NCBI GenBank assembly: GCA_963834725.1
Contig: CAWICN010000001.1
Span: 5,084,001 to 5,148,000, forward strand
Source of the DNA: PALSA-693 sp963834725
Lineage (GTDB): Bacteria > Actinomycetota > Acidimicrobiia > Acidimicrobiales > Palsa-688
Length of the DNA stretch: 64,000 nucleotides
Direction: 5' to 3'
Part shown: in pieces, positions 1 through 7,632 of the stretch
How positions within the stretch are numbered: the first letter of the stretch is position 1
Layout of the letters: every line of letters starts with the position of its first letter
Made by a program: the position numbers and the translations under genes
The notes under the pieces: model-generated
Databases searched by the model: none
The model's input: only the letters and a program-made list of their open reading frames with translations
Told to the model about the DNA's origin: nothing

Positions 1-345
1 AGGCCGAACACGACCGAAGGGGAAGGCCCGCGCAGCCCCAGATCCAAGCAGGCGGCAGTGACCGGCGGGCCGAGCTCAGGCCAGCCCGGGTCCACCGGCA
101 ACAGCCGGCGGGCCACGTCGGGACCGCCCGACGCGACCACCACCGCGGCCGCCCGCAGCACCTCGCCCCCCACCAGCTCGACCTCCCATCGGTCCGGCAC
201 CCCGGTGATTCCGGCGGCCGATTGATGCTCCCGAATGGCGGCCCCGGTCGCCGACGCGACCGCCGCGAGGCCCCCCACCAGGCTTGCGAATCCCCCGTCG
301 AGATAGGTGACCCCCCGGGAGCCCTTCAGCCTGGGTTTGTCAAGT
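1..345 (-). pseudogene. C-terminal part of a phytoene-desaturase-like FAD oxidoreductase, cut by IS21
   Basis: Read on the minus strand, this stretch stays open and encodes a segment containing GVTYLDGGFASLVGGLAAVA, then VVVASGGPDVARRLLP. These resemble the central and substrate-side part of the phytoene dehydrogenase/amine-oxidase FAD superfamily (COG1233 type). It has no start of its own: it begins exactly where the IS21-like left end starts, and it runs off the window edge. The missing upstream part of the same protein lies on the same strand beyond the other end of the element (3960-4275). I infer one gene split by insertion. The family call rests on motif resemblance only, so the exact substrate is unknown. 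Confidence 0.6.
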
Positions 346-381
346 TGATTTGGCCCCACCGCGATGGTTTGATTTGGCCCC
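346..381 (+). repeat. IS21-like left terminal repeats (two copies)
   Basis: TGATTTGGCCCC occurs at 346-357 and again at 370-381, a 24-base period. The same motif in inverted orientation closes the element at its right end. These are presumed IstA binding sites. Confidence 0.75.
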
Positions 382-774
382 ATCTGTGGGCGCGTGTGAT
401 CGATGTCGGTCGCTGTCAGCCACGCTGAGTGACGGTCGTTTTTCGAGCGTGTTCTCCGTTGTGGAGGCGGCCCGGGGATTGTCGTTGAGGGGTGAGGTTC
501 CCCCACTCAGACTGGCTCGGCGCTAGCCGGACCGGGGTGCCCTCCGGGGTGGTCTGGCTGGCGGCGGGGCAGCGGGGGTGTGGGGGTAGAGGCTCGCCGG
601 TCAATGAGAATTTTTGGGCCGCCGGTGGCATGGCCGCGACAGGCGTGTCCGGTCTGGGGATTTTTCGATGTGGAAGTGGCGACCTCCTGGTGTAGTGGGG
701 GTTGTTAATGAGGGGGGTGATTAGACGGGGCGACGGGGGGCTGCTATTCGGTTTGTTGAGGGAGGGACAGCGTT
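382..774. other. Non-coding left segment of the IS21-like element
   Basis: About 390 bases between the left terminal repeats and the end of the passenger gene. Short open frames exist on both strands, but none has a convincing start, ribosome site or recognisable protein. I see nothing else here. Confidence 0.5.
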
Positions 775-1503
775 TTAGTCCAGGGGCGCCTCCGGGCTGG
801 CCGGGTGCACTCGGTAGCGCCGCCGGGCGGCGGCGGGGGTGATGCCCAGACTGGTGGCGATGTCGGCCCAGGGGTGGCCCCCTTGTCGGGCCTGGGCCAC
901 CGCGGCCGGGATATCAGCTCGGGCTTGGGCGATGAGGCTGCCCAGGGCGTGCAGGTCGGCCGTGGGGTCGTAGAGCGAACCCGGGAAGCGCAACAAGATG
1001 AGGGTGTTGAGGGCCTCGGCGAGGATGTGGGCGCTGTGGTGGTCGATGGCCGGGGCGGCGGGCGGGACGGGCAGCTCGTCGATGCTGATGGCGTCGACGT
1101 CGGGGTCGTCCGCAGCGTCGGGGTCGGGCTGGGCTGGGGGTATGGCGGATAGGTAGCGCCGGCCGATGGTGGGCTGGCTGGCACCCAGGCGCATGGCGAT
1201 GTCGGACCGGCTGTAGCCGTGCCCGAGAGCGCAGCTGACCTGTTGGGGTATACGGGCTTGGACCTCGAGGGCCAGGCTGACCATGCAGGAGAGGCGCACG
1301 CCGGGATCGGCCGGCCCGGCCGGGGAGCGCACCGTGCCCAAGGTGTCGAGGGCGTCGTCGACCAGCACGGCTGTGAGATAGTCGGGGTAAGGCCGTTGGG
1401 CCTGTTCTTCGATATGGGGGTTGAAGACGGGGCTGGGGGCGTCGGGATGGGGCTCGGGGTCGGGGCGGCCCGGCCCCCGGTAGGGGCAGTAACGGTGGGT
1501 CAT
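775..1503 (-). CDS. IS21 passenger protein with a tandemly duplicated HTH module
   Basis: A 242-residue protein whose start ATG overlaps the istB stop (ATGA), so it should be translated with the transposition genes. It consists of two copies of a ~75-residue module. Each copy has a leucine-rich helical stretch, then a helix-turn-helix-like end: SRSDIAMRLGASQPTIGRRY around residue 100-118 and WADIATSLGITPAAARRRY around residue 210-228. The shared skeleton is DIAxxLGxxxxxxRRRY. A DNA-binding accessory role (regulator or target-site factor) is inferred from this and from the coupling. I do not recognise a named family. A third gene is not part of the standard two-gene IS21 plan. Confidence 0.7.
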   Translation of the reverse strand: MTHRYCPYRGPGRPDPEPHPDAPSPVFNPHIEEQAQRPYPDYLTAVLVDDALDTLGTVRSPAGPADPGVRLSCMVSLALEVQARIPQQVSCALGHGYSRSDIAMRLGASQPTIGRRYLSAIPPAQPDPDAADDPDVDAISIDELPVPPAAPAIDHHSAHILAEALNTLILLRFPGSLYDPTADLHALGSLIAQARADIPAAVAQARQGGHPWADIATSLGITPAAARRRYRVHPASPEAPLD

Positions 1504-2318
1504 CCCGGCTGCTCCTCACCGGTGGCGGGGGGGCTGTTGGACGGGGGGCTGGTGCGCCGTTTGGCCCCCCGGCTGGTTCGCAAACGATACGAGTCGTGGC
1601 CGGTCTCGACGATGAGGGCCTTAAAGGTGAGGCGGTCCACCACCGCCGCGGCCAGCCGGGGATCGCTGAAGGTGGCCCCCCATTCGCTGAAGCTGGCGTT
1701 GGAGGCGCAGGCGATGGACGCCTTTTCTTCTCGTTCGGTGATGACCTGGAACAGCAGCTCGGCACCCCGGGGGTCGAGGCGCACGTAGCCCAGCTCATCG
1801 AGACACAACAGCTCCAGGCGCCCATAGCGGCCCACCACCCGGGACAGCACCCGGTCATCGGCGGCCTCGGCCAACTCGTTGACCAGCGCCGCGCAGGTCA
1901 CATAACGCACCCGGCGGCCCGCCTCGCAGGCCGCGATGCCGGTGCCGATCAATAGATGGCTTTTTCCGGTGCCGCTGTCGCCGATCAAACACAGCGGGCT
2001 GCCAGCGTTGATGAACCCGCCCGACGCGAGGGTGGCGATGAGGGCCGGATTGACATTGGGGTTGGCCGAGCAGTCGAAATCGCCCAGCCGTTTGGCTCGC
2101 GGAAAGCGGGCCTCATGGACGCGCCGGGCCCGGCGGCGGGCGTCGCGCTCGTCGACCTCGGCGGTGAGGATCTCGGCCAGATAGCCCAGATGGGTGAGCT
2201 GTTCCTTGGCGGCCTGGGCGGCCAAGGCGGCGGCCTCGGCTCGCACCGTGGGCAGGTGCAGATCCCGGCAGGCCGCGCCGATGGCGGCCTGGGCGGCCTC
2301 GTCGGTGCGGGCGCTCAT
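1500..2318 (-). CDS. istB: IS21 IstB-like ATPase (transposition helper)
   Basis: The 272-residue product has the IstB/DnaC-type AAA+ layout. A Walker A, GDSGTGKSHL, lies near residue 115, a Walker B, LELLCLDELGYV, near residue 167, and a sensor-like ACASNASFSEW follows. IstB proteins assemble on DNA with ATP and activate the IstA integrase. The start at 2318 is chosen because it overlaps the istA stop as ATGA. A longer upstream frame exists but is the shadow of istA. Its stop overlaps the start of the passenger gene in the same way. Length and motifs are normal, so it looks intact. Confidence 0.92.
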   Translation of the reverse strand: MSARTDEAAQAAIGAACRDLHLPTVRAEAAALAAQAAKEQLTHLGYLAEILTAEVDERDARRRARRVHEARFPRAKRLGDFDCSANPNVNPALIATLASGGFINAGSPLCLIGDSGTGKSHLLIGTGIAACEAGRRVRYVTCAALVNELAEAADDRVLSRVVGRYGRLELLCLDELGYVRLDPRGAELLFQVITEREEKASIACASNASFSEWGATFSDPRLAAAVVDRLTFKALIVETGHDSYRLRTSRGAKRRTSPPSNSPPATGEEQPG

Positions 2319-3850
2319 CGGGCCACCCCGGCCAGCAGGGCGTCGTAGGCGCCCAAGCTGGGCGCCGGGCGCATGGCCAGACGGGCGCCGATGGGCACCA
2401 CCACCCCGGCCGGCTCGGGCCGGGCCCGGTCCTGGCAGCGGCGGGCTTCCACGGCCACCACGTCGGGATCGACCGAGCCCACGGCCAGAGCCGCCCGCAT
2501 GCCAGCAGTGACCGCCGCGGCGGGCAGGCTGCGATGCAGCAGCAGCACCATGCACAGCGCCCGGGTGCCGGCCCCGTCACCCAGGCGGCGGCGGGCCGCC
2601 TCCCAGAACGCCTCGTGAGCGGCCTCGAAGGCGCCCCCGGCGCGGGCCTGGGCCAAGGCGGTGGATCCGGGCAACGCCCCCGGTTTGCGGATCAAGACTT
2701 CCAGGTAGTGATCCAACACCAGCTCTTCGCTGCCCTTGTGCAAGCTACGGCAGTGGCGGGCCACCACCTTGCCGTCCGCGATCACCTCAAACGAGCGGGC
2801 CCCGAGGCGCACCTCCACCCGGCGGCGGGCCAGCCCGGCCGGCACCGAGTACAGACTCTGGCGGACACAGATACGGGCCTTGGTGTCCACGATGGGGTGC
2901 AGCACCGTAGTGGTGTCGAAGACCTCCACCGGCACCGGCCGCAAGAAAGCCCGCTCGCCAGCTGCGGCTTCGCCCACCGTCTGGTCACGCCATACGATCA
3001 CCCTGTACTCGTCGGCGACGTCGGCCGCCGCCAGCCGCTCGTTCAGCTCGGCTAGCGACCCCACTCGAGGCACCGGCACCAGATGGTTGCGGCGGAATCG
3101 GCCTACCTCGCCTTCCACTCCACCCTTTTCATGGCTACCCGCAATGCCCGGCAGACAGTAGAAGCTGTCGAAACCGAAATGGCTGCGCAGCGCCACGAAC
3201 CGGGGGTTCTCTAACCGGGCCCGGCCCAACAGCACCTTAAGCACGGCGTCCTTAAGGTTGTCGTAGCGGATCCGACCCGGGACCCCGCCAAAATGCTCGA
3301 AGGCATCCACATGGCCCTCCAGGAACGCCTCCTGGGCCTGGTTGGCGAAGGCCACATGAAACCCTCGCCCCGAGAAGCTCAGCCGCATGCAGAACATCCA
3401 CAACTCGCAATAGACGCTGTCCACCCAGGCCACGAACCCGCCGAAGTCCACCTCGGCCTCCTCGCCCCGGCCATGCTGCTGGGGCACCATCACGGCCAAA
3501 TCGTGGTTCTCCAACTCGAAGCGGACCTGGGCCACAAACGCCCGCACCGTGGACTCGGCCACTCCAGCCCCGCACTCATCCCGCAGCCGCACCCACACCC
3601 GACGGGCGGTATGACGCTGCTTGCGCGGCGCCGCCAAATCGTCGGTCAGCCACTCCCGGATAGTGCCCTGCCAGGGGCCCAACGCCGGCGACACCCGCTC
3701 GGGCACCTTGCGCTCCGGCGGGATCGCCGACGCCAACGCCTGGCGCACCGTACGCCGATGCACCCCGAACCGCTCAGCCAAGGCACGGATCCCCATGCCC
3801 TCCTCACGGTTCGCCTTCCGAATACGTTCATAAAGCTCCACCCTTGACAT
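2315..3850 (-). CDS. istA: IS21 IstA-like transposase (DDE integrase)
   Basis: About 511 residues, the usual IstA size. The N-terminus has a resolvase-type helix-turn-helix (GIRALAERFGVHRRTVRQAL). An rve integrase core follows with EVDFGGFVAW, IRYDNLKDAV and the GVEGEVGRFRRNHL block, giving plausible D, D and E catalytic positions. The C-terminal beta domain is present. It cuts and joins the element ends. I prefer the ATG at 3850, which follows GGGAGAAGG. An in-frame ATG at 3886 would add 12 residues. Translationally coupled to istB. Confidence 0.9.
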   Translation of the reverse strand: MSRVELYERIRKANREEGMGIRALAERFGVHRRTVRQALASAIPPERKVPERVSPALGPWQGTIREWLTDDLAAPRKQRHTARRVWVRLRDECGAGVAESTVRAFVAQVRFELENHDLAVMVPQQHGRGEEAEVDFGGFVAWVDSVYCELWMFCMRLSFSGRGFHVAFANQAQEAFLEGHVDAFEHFGGVPGRIRYDNLKDAVLKVLLGRARLENPRFVALRSHFGFDSFYCLPGIAGSHEKGGVEGEVGRFRRNHLVPVPRVGSLAELNERLAAADVADEYRVIVWRDQTVGEAAAGERAFLRPVPVEVFDTTTVLHPIVDTKARICVRQSLYSVPAGLARRRVEVRLGARSFEVIADGKVVARHCRSLHKGSEELVLDHYLEVLIRKPGALPGSTALAQARAGGAFEAAHEAFWEAARRRLGDGAGTRALCMVLLLHRSLPAAAVTAGMRAALAVGSVDPDVVAVEARRCQDRARPEPAGVVVPIGARLAMRPAPSLGAYDALLAGVAR

Positions 3851-3913
3851 CTCCTTCTCCCTCGTTCCAACAGGTGTGGCAACCACGGAACGTAGGGGCT
3901 GGTGGTTGAGGGT

Positions 3914-3959
3914 GGGGCCACTTCAAACCATCAAAAGTGGCCTCAGTGGGGCCAGATCA
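3914..3959 (-). repeat. IS21-like right terminal repeats (two copies)
   Basis: GGGGCCACTTCA at 3914-3925 and GGGGCCAGATCA at 3948-3959 are inverted relatives of the left-end repeats. The period is 34 bases here, against 24 on the left. Confidence 0.7.
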
Positions 3960-4275
3960 GGATGTCATTCCCATCAGCCGGGAAATGGCGAAATCGGGCG
4001 GGCATGGCCCCCAGGTCGGTCACGTAGGTGGGTCACTCGAATCAACATTCGGGCCAGGTCCGACAGGTCACGACTTCCCCCCAAAGACTCCACCCATTCT
4101 TCCGCGCTGCGCCCAGCCCATCTCCCTGCCGACGCCGTGACCAGCCTGGCCACCAGCGCGCCCATCGGTCCGAGCGGGAGGCGAACCAGCTTGCCGTCGC
4201 GCACGACCCGAGCGCCTCGCAGCGGCGGTCCGTGACCACTGTGGGCCACGCCCAGGTCGCGCAGTACACCCCCGC
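3960..4275 (-). pseudogene. Upstream part of the IS21-split FAD oxidoreductase
   Basis: The minus-strand frame reads LRDLGVAHSGHGPPLRGARV, then a VRDGKLVRLPLGPMG stretch and GRSAEEWVESLGGSRDLSDL, continuing to ARMLIRVTH. This matches the region of phytoene-desaturase-like oxidoreductases just before the segment found at 1-345. The N-terminal Rossmann motif is missing: homology fades near 4275, where the sequence turns into unrelated DNA with an IS-end-like repeat. The gene therefore seems broken twice, by the IS21 element downstream and by an older rearrangement upstream. Confidence 0.55.
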
Positions 4276-4576
4276 CGGAAGCATCGCCAGCCGTGCGAGC
4301 GATGCAGATCGGATAGGGAACTTGAATTGTCAAGGAGATCGAGCAGAAGGGCCGCCCATAATCGCGAACAGCGGTCCCCCCGAAAATCGGAGGCCGCGTC
4401 GCCCCTGATCGCCGGCGAGAAGTGTCCCCTATCCGCCGGGGCCAAGTATCCCGGTACGCCGGTGGGGAGGCGATATTGAACGTCACTCTCCGTGGCCGAC
4501 TGTGGCAGTCGGCGAAACCGCCACGGTGCGGCACCTCGGGGATACCCTCGGGACGCGTGGCGGCTGGCATATTGGG
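4276..4576. other. Non-coding gap with an IS-end-like tandem repeat (4411-4452)
   Basis: No believable gene. At 4411-4428 and 4435-4452 there are two related 18-mers, GCCGGCGAGAAGTGTCCC and GCCGGGGCCAAGTATCCC, with a 24-base period. That is the arrangement seen in IS21 terminal repeats, and the GTATCCC/GTGTCCC ends recall the array at 63893-63957. It may be the scar of another element. Confidence 0.45.
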
Positions 4577-6025
4577 CTAGGCGTGACTGGCGGCTAGTCG
4601 CCTGGATGGTGATGTCCGGTCGAGCCCGGTGCCCGGGCCGTTTGGTGGGGCGAAGGCTACGGTGAGGGAGAGTCCTCCTTTGGGTTGGGGGTGGGCCGTG
4701 ATGGTGGCACGATGGGTCTCAGCAATCGCTTTGACGATGGCCAGGCCGAGCCCGTGACCATTCTTGTGGTGTGTGCGGCGCGGGTCGAGGCGTTGGAATG
4801 GTTGGAACAGACGGTCGATTTTCTCGGGCGGGATGACCGGTCCGGTGTTGCTCACTGAGAGGACCGCTTTGCCGTCTGTGGTGTCGGTGGAGATTTGAAC
4901 GTGGCCGCCGGCGATGTTGTGGCTGACTGCGTTGTCGACGAGGTTGGCGATTAGACGTTCGATGAGTATGGGGTCGCCATCCAGAAGGGCTGGGCGCGGG
5001 TCGTTCTCGATGTACAAGCCGAGGCGGTCGATGTCGGGGTGCGCGCGGGCCAGGACGGTTTGGCAGATGGTCGCCAGGTCGGTTGGCTCCCGGTGGTCGA
5101 GTCCGCTTTCGCTGCTGGCCAGGGCGAGGAGGGCTTCGATGAGGTGTTTTTGCTCGTCATTGGAGGCGAGCAGCTCTCTCGCGGTGGACCGCCAGTTTCG
5201 GATGCTGGTGTGGGGGTCGTCGAGCGCTACTTGCAGCAGGTTGCGCTCGGCAGTGACGGGGGTGCGTAGTTCATGGGAGGCGTTGGCGACGAAGTGCCGT
5301 TGCGCTTCGAACGCGGCTGCCAGGCGGGCGAACAGGTCGTCCAGGGTGTCGGCCAGACGTTTGAACTCTTCGTCGGCGCGGTGGAGGGCGAGCCGCTCTT
5401 GCAGGTTGGTGGCCGAGATTCGGCGGGCGGTGGCGGTGATGGTTCGGATGGGTCGCAGCATCCTGCCGGCGACGACCCAGCCGGCCAGGAGGGCGAGTAA
5501 GGCGACAATGGCCAGAGCGGTTCCCGAGTTGACCAGAAGCTCGTGCGAGTCTGTAGCGCGCTGCGCGGCTTGGACCGACCCGGCCTGGGCCACCTGATGC
5601 ACCGCTTGTGCTAGTTGGCTCACCGCCGCTGCCAGCTGCTTCTGATCTTGTGCCAGCTGTTGCTGGTCTTGTGTCAGCTGAGGCACCGAATATGTCACCG
5701 GGCCCCCAGCCGCTCCTAGTGGAAGCCGCGCCAGCTGGTTCTGGTCTTGTGCCAGCTGACGTTGGTCCTGTGCCAACAGCGACAGCGCCCCGGGGAGCTG
5801 AGGCAGCTGGAGAGGCTGAACGGCGGCGGGAGCGTGAGGGACGTTCGGTAGGTGCGGCTTTGTGTAGTGGGTGGCCTGCAGAAACAGAACGTAGGTGACG
5901 GCGATCAGCGCGGCGCCGGAGGCGACGAACAAGCCGGCGTAGACGGCGGTGAAACGCAGGCGGGCTGTCCGCCGCGGCCAGCGCAGCCAGGCCGGCGGTC
6001 TCAGCCGAAGACCGAGCGTGGGCAT
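4577..6025 (-). CDS. Membrane sensor histidine kinase (HAMP, HisKA, HATPase)
   Basis: A 482-residue kinase. TM1 lies near residues 24-47 and TM2 near 172-194, followed by HAMP, the phospho-acceptor helix NASHELRTPVTAERNL, the N box LIANLVDNAVSHN and the G box NGHGLGLAIVKAI. The extracytoplasmic loop (about 50-165) is unusual: it is built from Q/D/L heptad-like units such as LAQDQRQLAQDQNQLAR and LTQDQQQLAQDQKQLA. This suggests a coiled-coil rather than a ligand-binding fold. The start at 6025 overlaps the regulator stop by one base; the frame is open far upstream, but that part is a shadow of the regulator gene. It presumably phosphorylates the regulator encoded just upstream and controls the divergent export genes. 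Confidence 0.9.
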   Translation of the reverse strand: MPTLGLRLRPPAWLRWPRRTARLRFTAVYAGLFVASGAALIAVTYVLFLQATHYTKPHLPNVPHAPAAVQPLQLPQLPGALSLLAQDQRQLAQDQNQLARLPLGAAGGPVTYSVPQLTQDQQQLAQDQKQLAAAVSQLAQAVHQVAQAGSVQAAQRATDSHELLVNSGTALAIVALLALLAGWVVAGRMLRPIRTITATARRISATNLQERLALHRADEEFKRLADTLDDLFARLAAAFEAQRHFVANASHELRTPVTAERNLLQVALDDPHTSIRNWRSTARELLASNDEQKHLIEALLALASSESGLDHREPTDLATICQTVLARAHPDIDRLGLYIENDPRPALLDGDPILIERLIANLVDNAVSHNIAGGHVQISTDTTDGKAVLSVSNTGPVIPPEKIDRLFQPFQRLDPRRTHHKNGHGLGLAIVKAIAETHRATITAHPQPKGGLSLTVAFAPPNGPGTGLDRTSPSRRLAASHA

Positions 6026-6687
6026 CAGTGTCCTCCGATGCGATAGCCGCTGTCGCGGACGGTTTCGATGATGGGCGGGTCGCCGAGCGTGGCCCGCAGC
6101 CGGTTGATGGTGGCTTTGACCGTGGTGGTGAACGGATCGACGACGGGGTCCCATACCCGTTCGAGTAGCTCCTCGGCTGAGACCGGCTTGCCCTGGGCGG
6201 TCAGTAGGCATTCCAGCACGGCGAGCTCCTTGGGTCTGAGGGCAAGCGGGCGTCCGCCCCGGGTAGCGACCCGCTTGGCGGGGTCCAGGCTCAGGTCGGA
6301 GTAGCCCAACCGGTCGGTCCGCGCGGCTCCGGGGCGCCGTCCCAGGGCCTGGACGCGTGCGACCATTTCTGCGAAGTCGAACGGTTTGGGCAGGTAGTCG
6401 TCGGCTCCCAGCTCGAGTCCTTCGACGCGGTCTTTGACCGAGCCGGCCGCGGTGAGCATGAGGACTCGGCTCTCGGAGCGCTCGGCGACCATGATGCGGC
6501 ATATCTCGTCGCCGTGGGTGCCGGGCAGGTCGCGGTCCAAGATCACGACGTCGTAGCGGCCCTGGCCCAAGCGGGCCAGGGCGGTGTCGCCGTCGAGGGC
6601 CACGTCGACGGTCATCCCGTAGCGGCGCAGCCCGGCCGCTACGGACCGGGCGAGGCGTTCGTGGTCTTCTGCTACCAGCACTCTCAT
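6025..6687 (-). CDS. OmpR/PhoB-type response regulator
   Basis: A 220-residue two-domain regulator. The receiver domain has the acidic pair at AEDHE (residues 7-8), the phospho-accepting Asp51 in VVILDRDLPG and the conserved Lys in YLPKPF. The C-terminal winged helix has LRPKELAVLECLL and ATINRLRATLGDPPIIETVR, as in OmpR-type regulators. The ATG at 6687 is preceded by AGGAG and begins the canonical MRVLVAEDH; the open frame extends 27 codons upstream without homology. It sits first in an operon with the kinase. The direct-repeat operator at 6783-6820 lies about 95 bases upstream of its start and is the natural binding candidate. Confidence 0.92.
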   Translation of the reverse strand: MRVLVAEDHERLARSVAAGLRRYGMTVDVALDGDTALARLGQGRYDVVILDRDLPGTHGDEICRIMVAERSESRVLMLTAAGSVKDRVEGLELGADDYLPKPFDFAEMVARVQALGRRPGAARTDRLGYSDLSLDPAKRVATRGGRPLALRPKELAVLECLLTAQGKPVSAEELLERVWDPVVDPFTTTVKATINRLRATLGDPPIIETVRDSGYRIGGH

Positions 6688-6782
6688 CGGCTTCTCCTGT
6701 CCCAAAGCGTGGCATCTGGGCCGGCTGGTCGGCGGGTCGCCCGGAAATAAGGCTCGGTTGAGGTTCAAGATCGCAGGTCGCC

Positions 6783-6820
6783 GGTCACACGTAGGTCACA
6801 GGTGTGACCTGGGTGTGACC
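6783..6820. promoter_or_regulatory. Symmetric four-half-site operator between regulator and export operons
   Basis: Four perfect 7-mers: GGTCACA at 6783 and 6794, and TGTGACC at 6803 and 6814. Each pair is an 11-base direct repeat, the two pairs face each other across 2 bases, and the whole 38-bp block is a dyad. Eleven-base half-site spacing is typical of OmpR/PhoB-type regulators. The position between divergent operons suggests autoregulation and control of the exporter. Confidence 0.75.
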
Positions 6821-6891
6821 TTCGGTTTCGTACAACTACTCGCAATCGGTCCCCGCCAGGGGGTTATAGCTACGAGATGTGAGGCGACGAC

Positions 6892-7632
6892 GTGACCGTA
6901 GAGAGCGCCGAGAAAACGAGTCGGGGAGACCAGTCAGAAAGCCGAGACAGTACAACGCGCTGCCTGCGATCAGGCCGGCTGGCGGTCCTGGCCGCGGCGG
7001 CCGCCATCGGGCTTGCCTCGTGCGGCGGCGGGTCGGGCTCGCCGCATGTGGCCAACCTGGGAACCAGCACCAGCTCGGGGGCCAGTAGTAGCGGCAGCGA
7101 CGGCGGCGGGACTCCTGCGACGACGGCGGCCAAGGACAATCCCACCGAGTTGCTGGACGAGTGGGCCGCGTGCATGCGCGCTCATGGCGATCCTGGCCAG
7201 GCCGATCCGACCATCGACGCCAACAAGGTGATCCACCTGACCTGGAATCCCGACATTCCGGGCGGGATAGACGGGACGAACAAGGGCGGGCACGGCAACA
7301 ACGGGCCGGGCCAGTACTGCCGGACCTATATAGACCAAGCGGAAACCGACTTGCAGGGCAGCCAGCACTTGCAGCAACCGAGCCAGACCCAGCTGCTGGA
7401 GTTCTCGAAGTGCATGCGGGCCAATGGGATTCCGGACTTCCCTGACCCGACAGGGGGCAACCTGACGTTCAATCGGGGCTCGGGCGGTGACTTGAACCCG
7501 AACAACCCCGCCTTCCAGAACGCCTCGAAGTTGTGCGCCCAGAAGATCGGCGTGCCAGGCTTCGCCAGCGGCTCGCCCTCCCCGGGGTCGATCGAGTTCA
7601 ACGGAGACGACACGGGCGGCGCTGGTGGCTGA
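6892..7632 (+). CDS. Lipoprotein with paired CMR motifs, first gene of export operon
   Basis: A 246-residue protein with a GTG start. A hydrophobic signal segment ends in a lipobox, GLASC, with the acylated cysteine near residue 44, followed by a Gly/Ser-rich linker. The mature part has two related halves. Each carries a cysteine motif (WAACMRAHGDP; FSKCMRANGIPDFPDPTG) followed by a second cysteine (GQYCR; KLCAQ), so disulfides or metal binding are possible. The family is widespread in Actinobacteria but its function is unknown to me. Its stop overlaps the adaptor start by 8 bases, so it is likely a surface partner of the exporter. A paralogue sits at 11302-11928. Confidence 0.75.
   Translation: MTVESAEKTSRGDQSESRDSTTRCLRSGRLAVLAAAAAIGLASCGGGSGSPHVANLGTSTSSGASSSGSDGGGTPATTAAKDNPTELLDEWAACMRAHGDPGQADPTIDANKVIHLTWNPDIPGGIDGTNKGGHGNNGPGQYCRTYIDQAETDLQGSQHLQQPSQTQLLEFSKCMRANGIPDFPDPTGGNLTFNRGSGGDLNPNNPAFQNASKLCAQKIGVPGFASGSPSPGSIEFNGDDTGGAGG

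Larger units (their letters stand above)
346..3959. mobile_element. IS21-like insertion sequence with a third, passenger gene
   Basis: A 3.6-kb element carries istA, istB and one extra gene on the minus strand, all joined by 4-bp ATGA overlaps. Each end has two copies of a 12-bp repeat: TGATTTGGCCCC at 346 and 370 on the left, and GGGGCCAGATCA at 3948 and GGGGCCACTTCA at 3914 on the right, pointing inward. Multiple terminal repeats of this kind are typical of IS21. The ends begin and finish with TG/CA. I see no clear target duplication. The flanks are two halves of one oxidoreductase gene, which supports insertion at this point. Confidence 0.85.

Noticed and set aside
6026..6715. Long N-terminal extension of the sensor kinase frame
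   Set aside because: It lies antiparallel in register with the response-regulator gene and is an Arg/Pro-rich shadow. The coupled ATG at 6025 is the better start.
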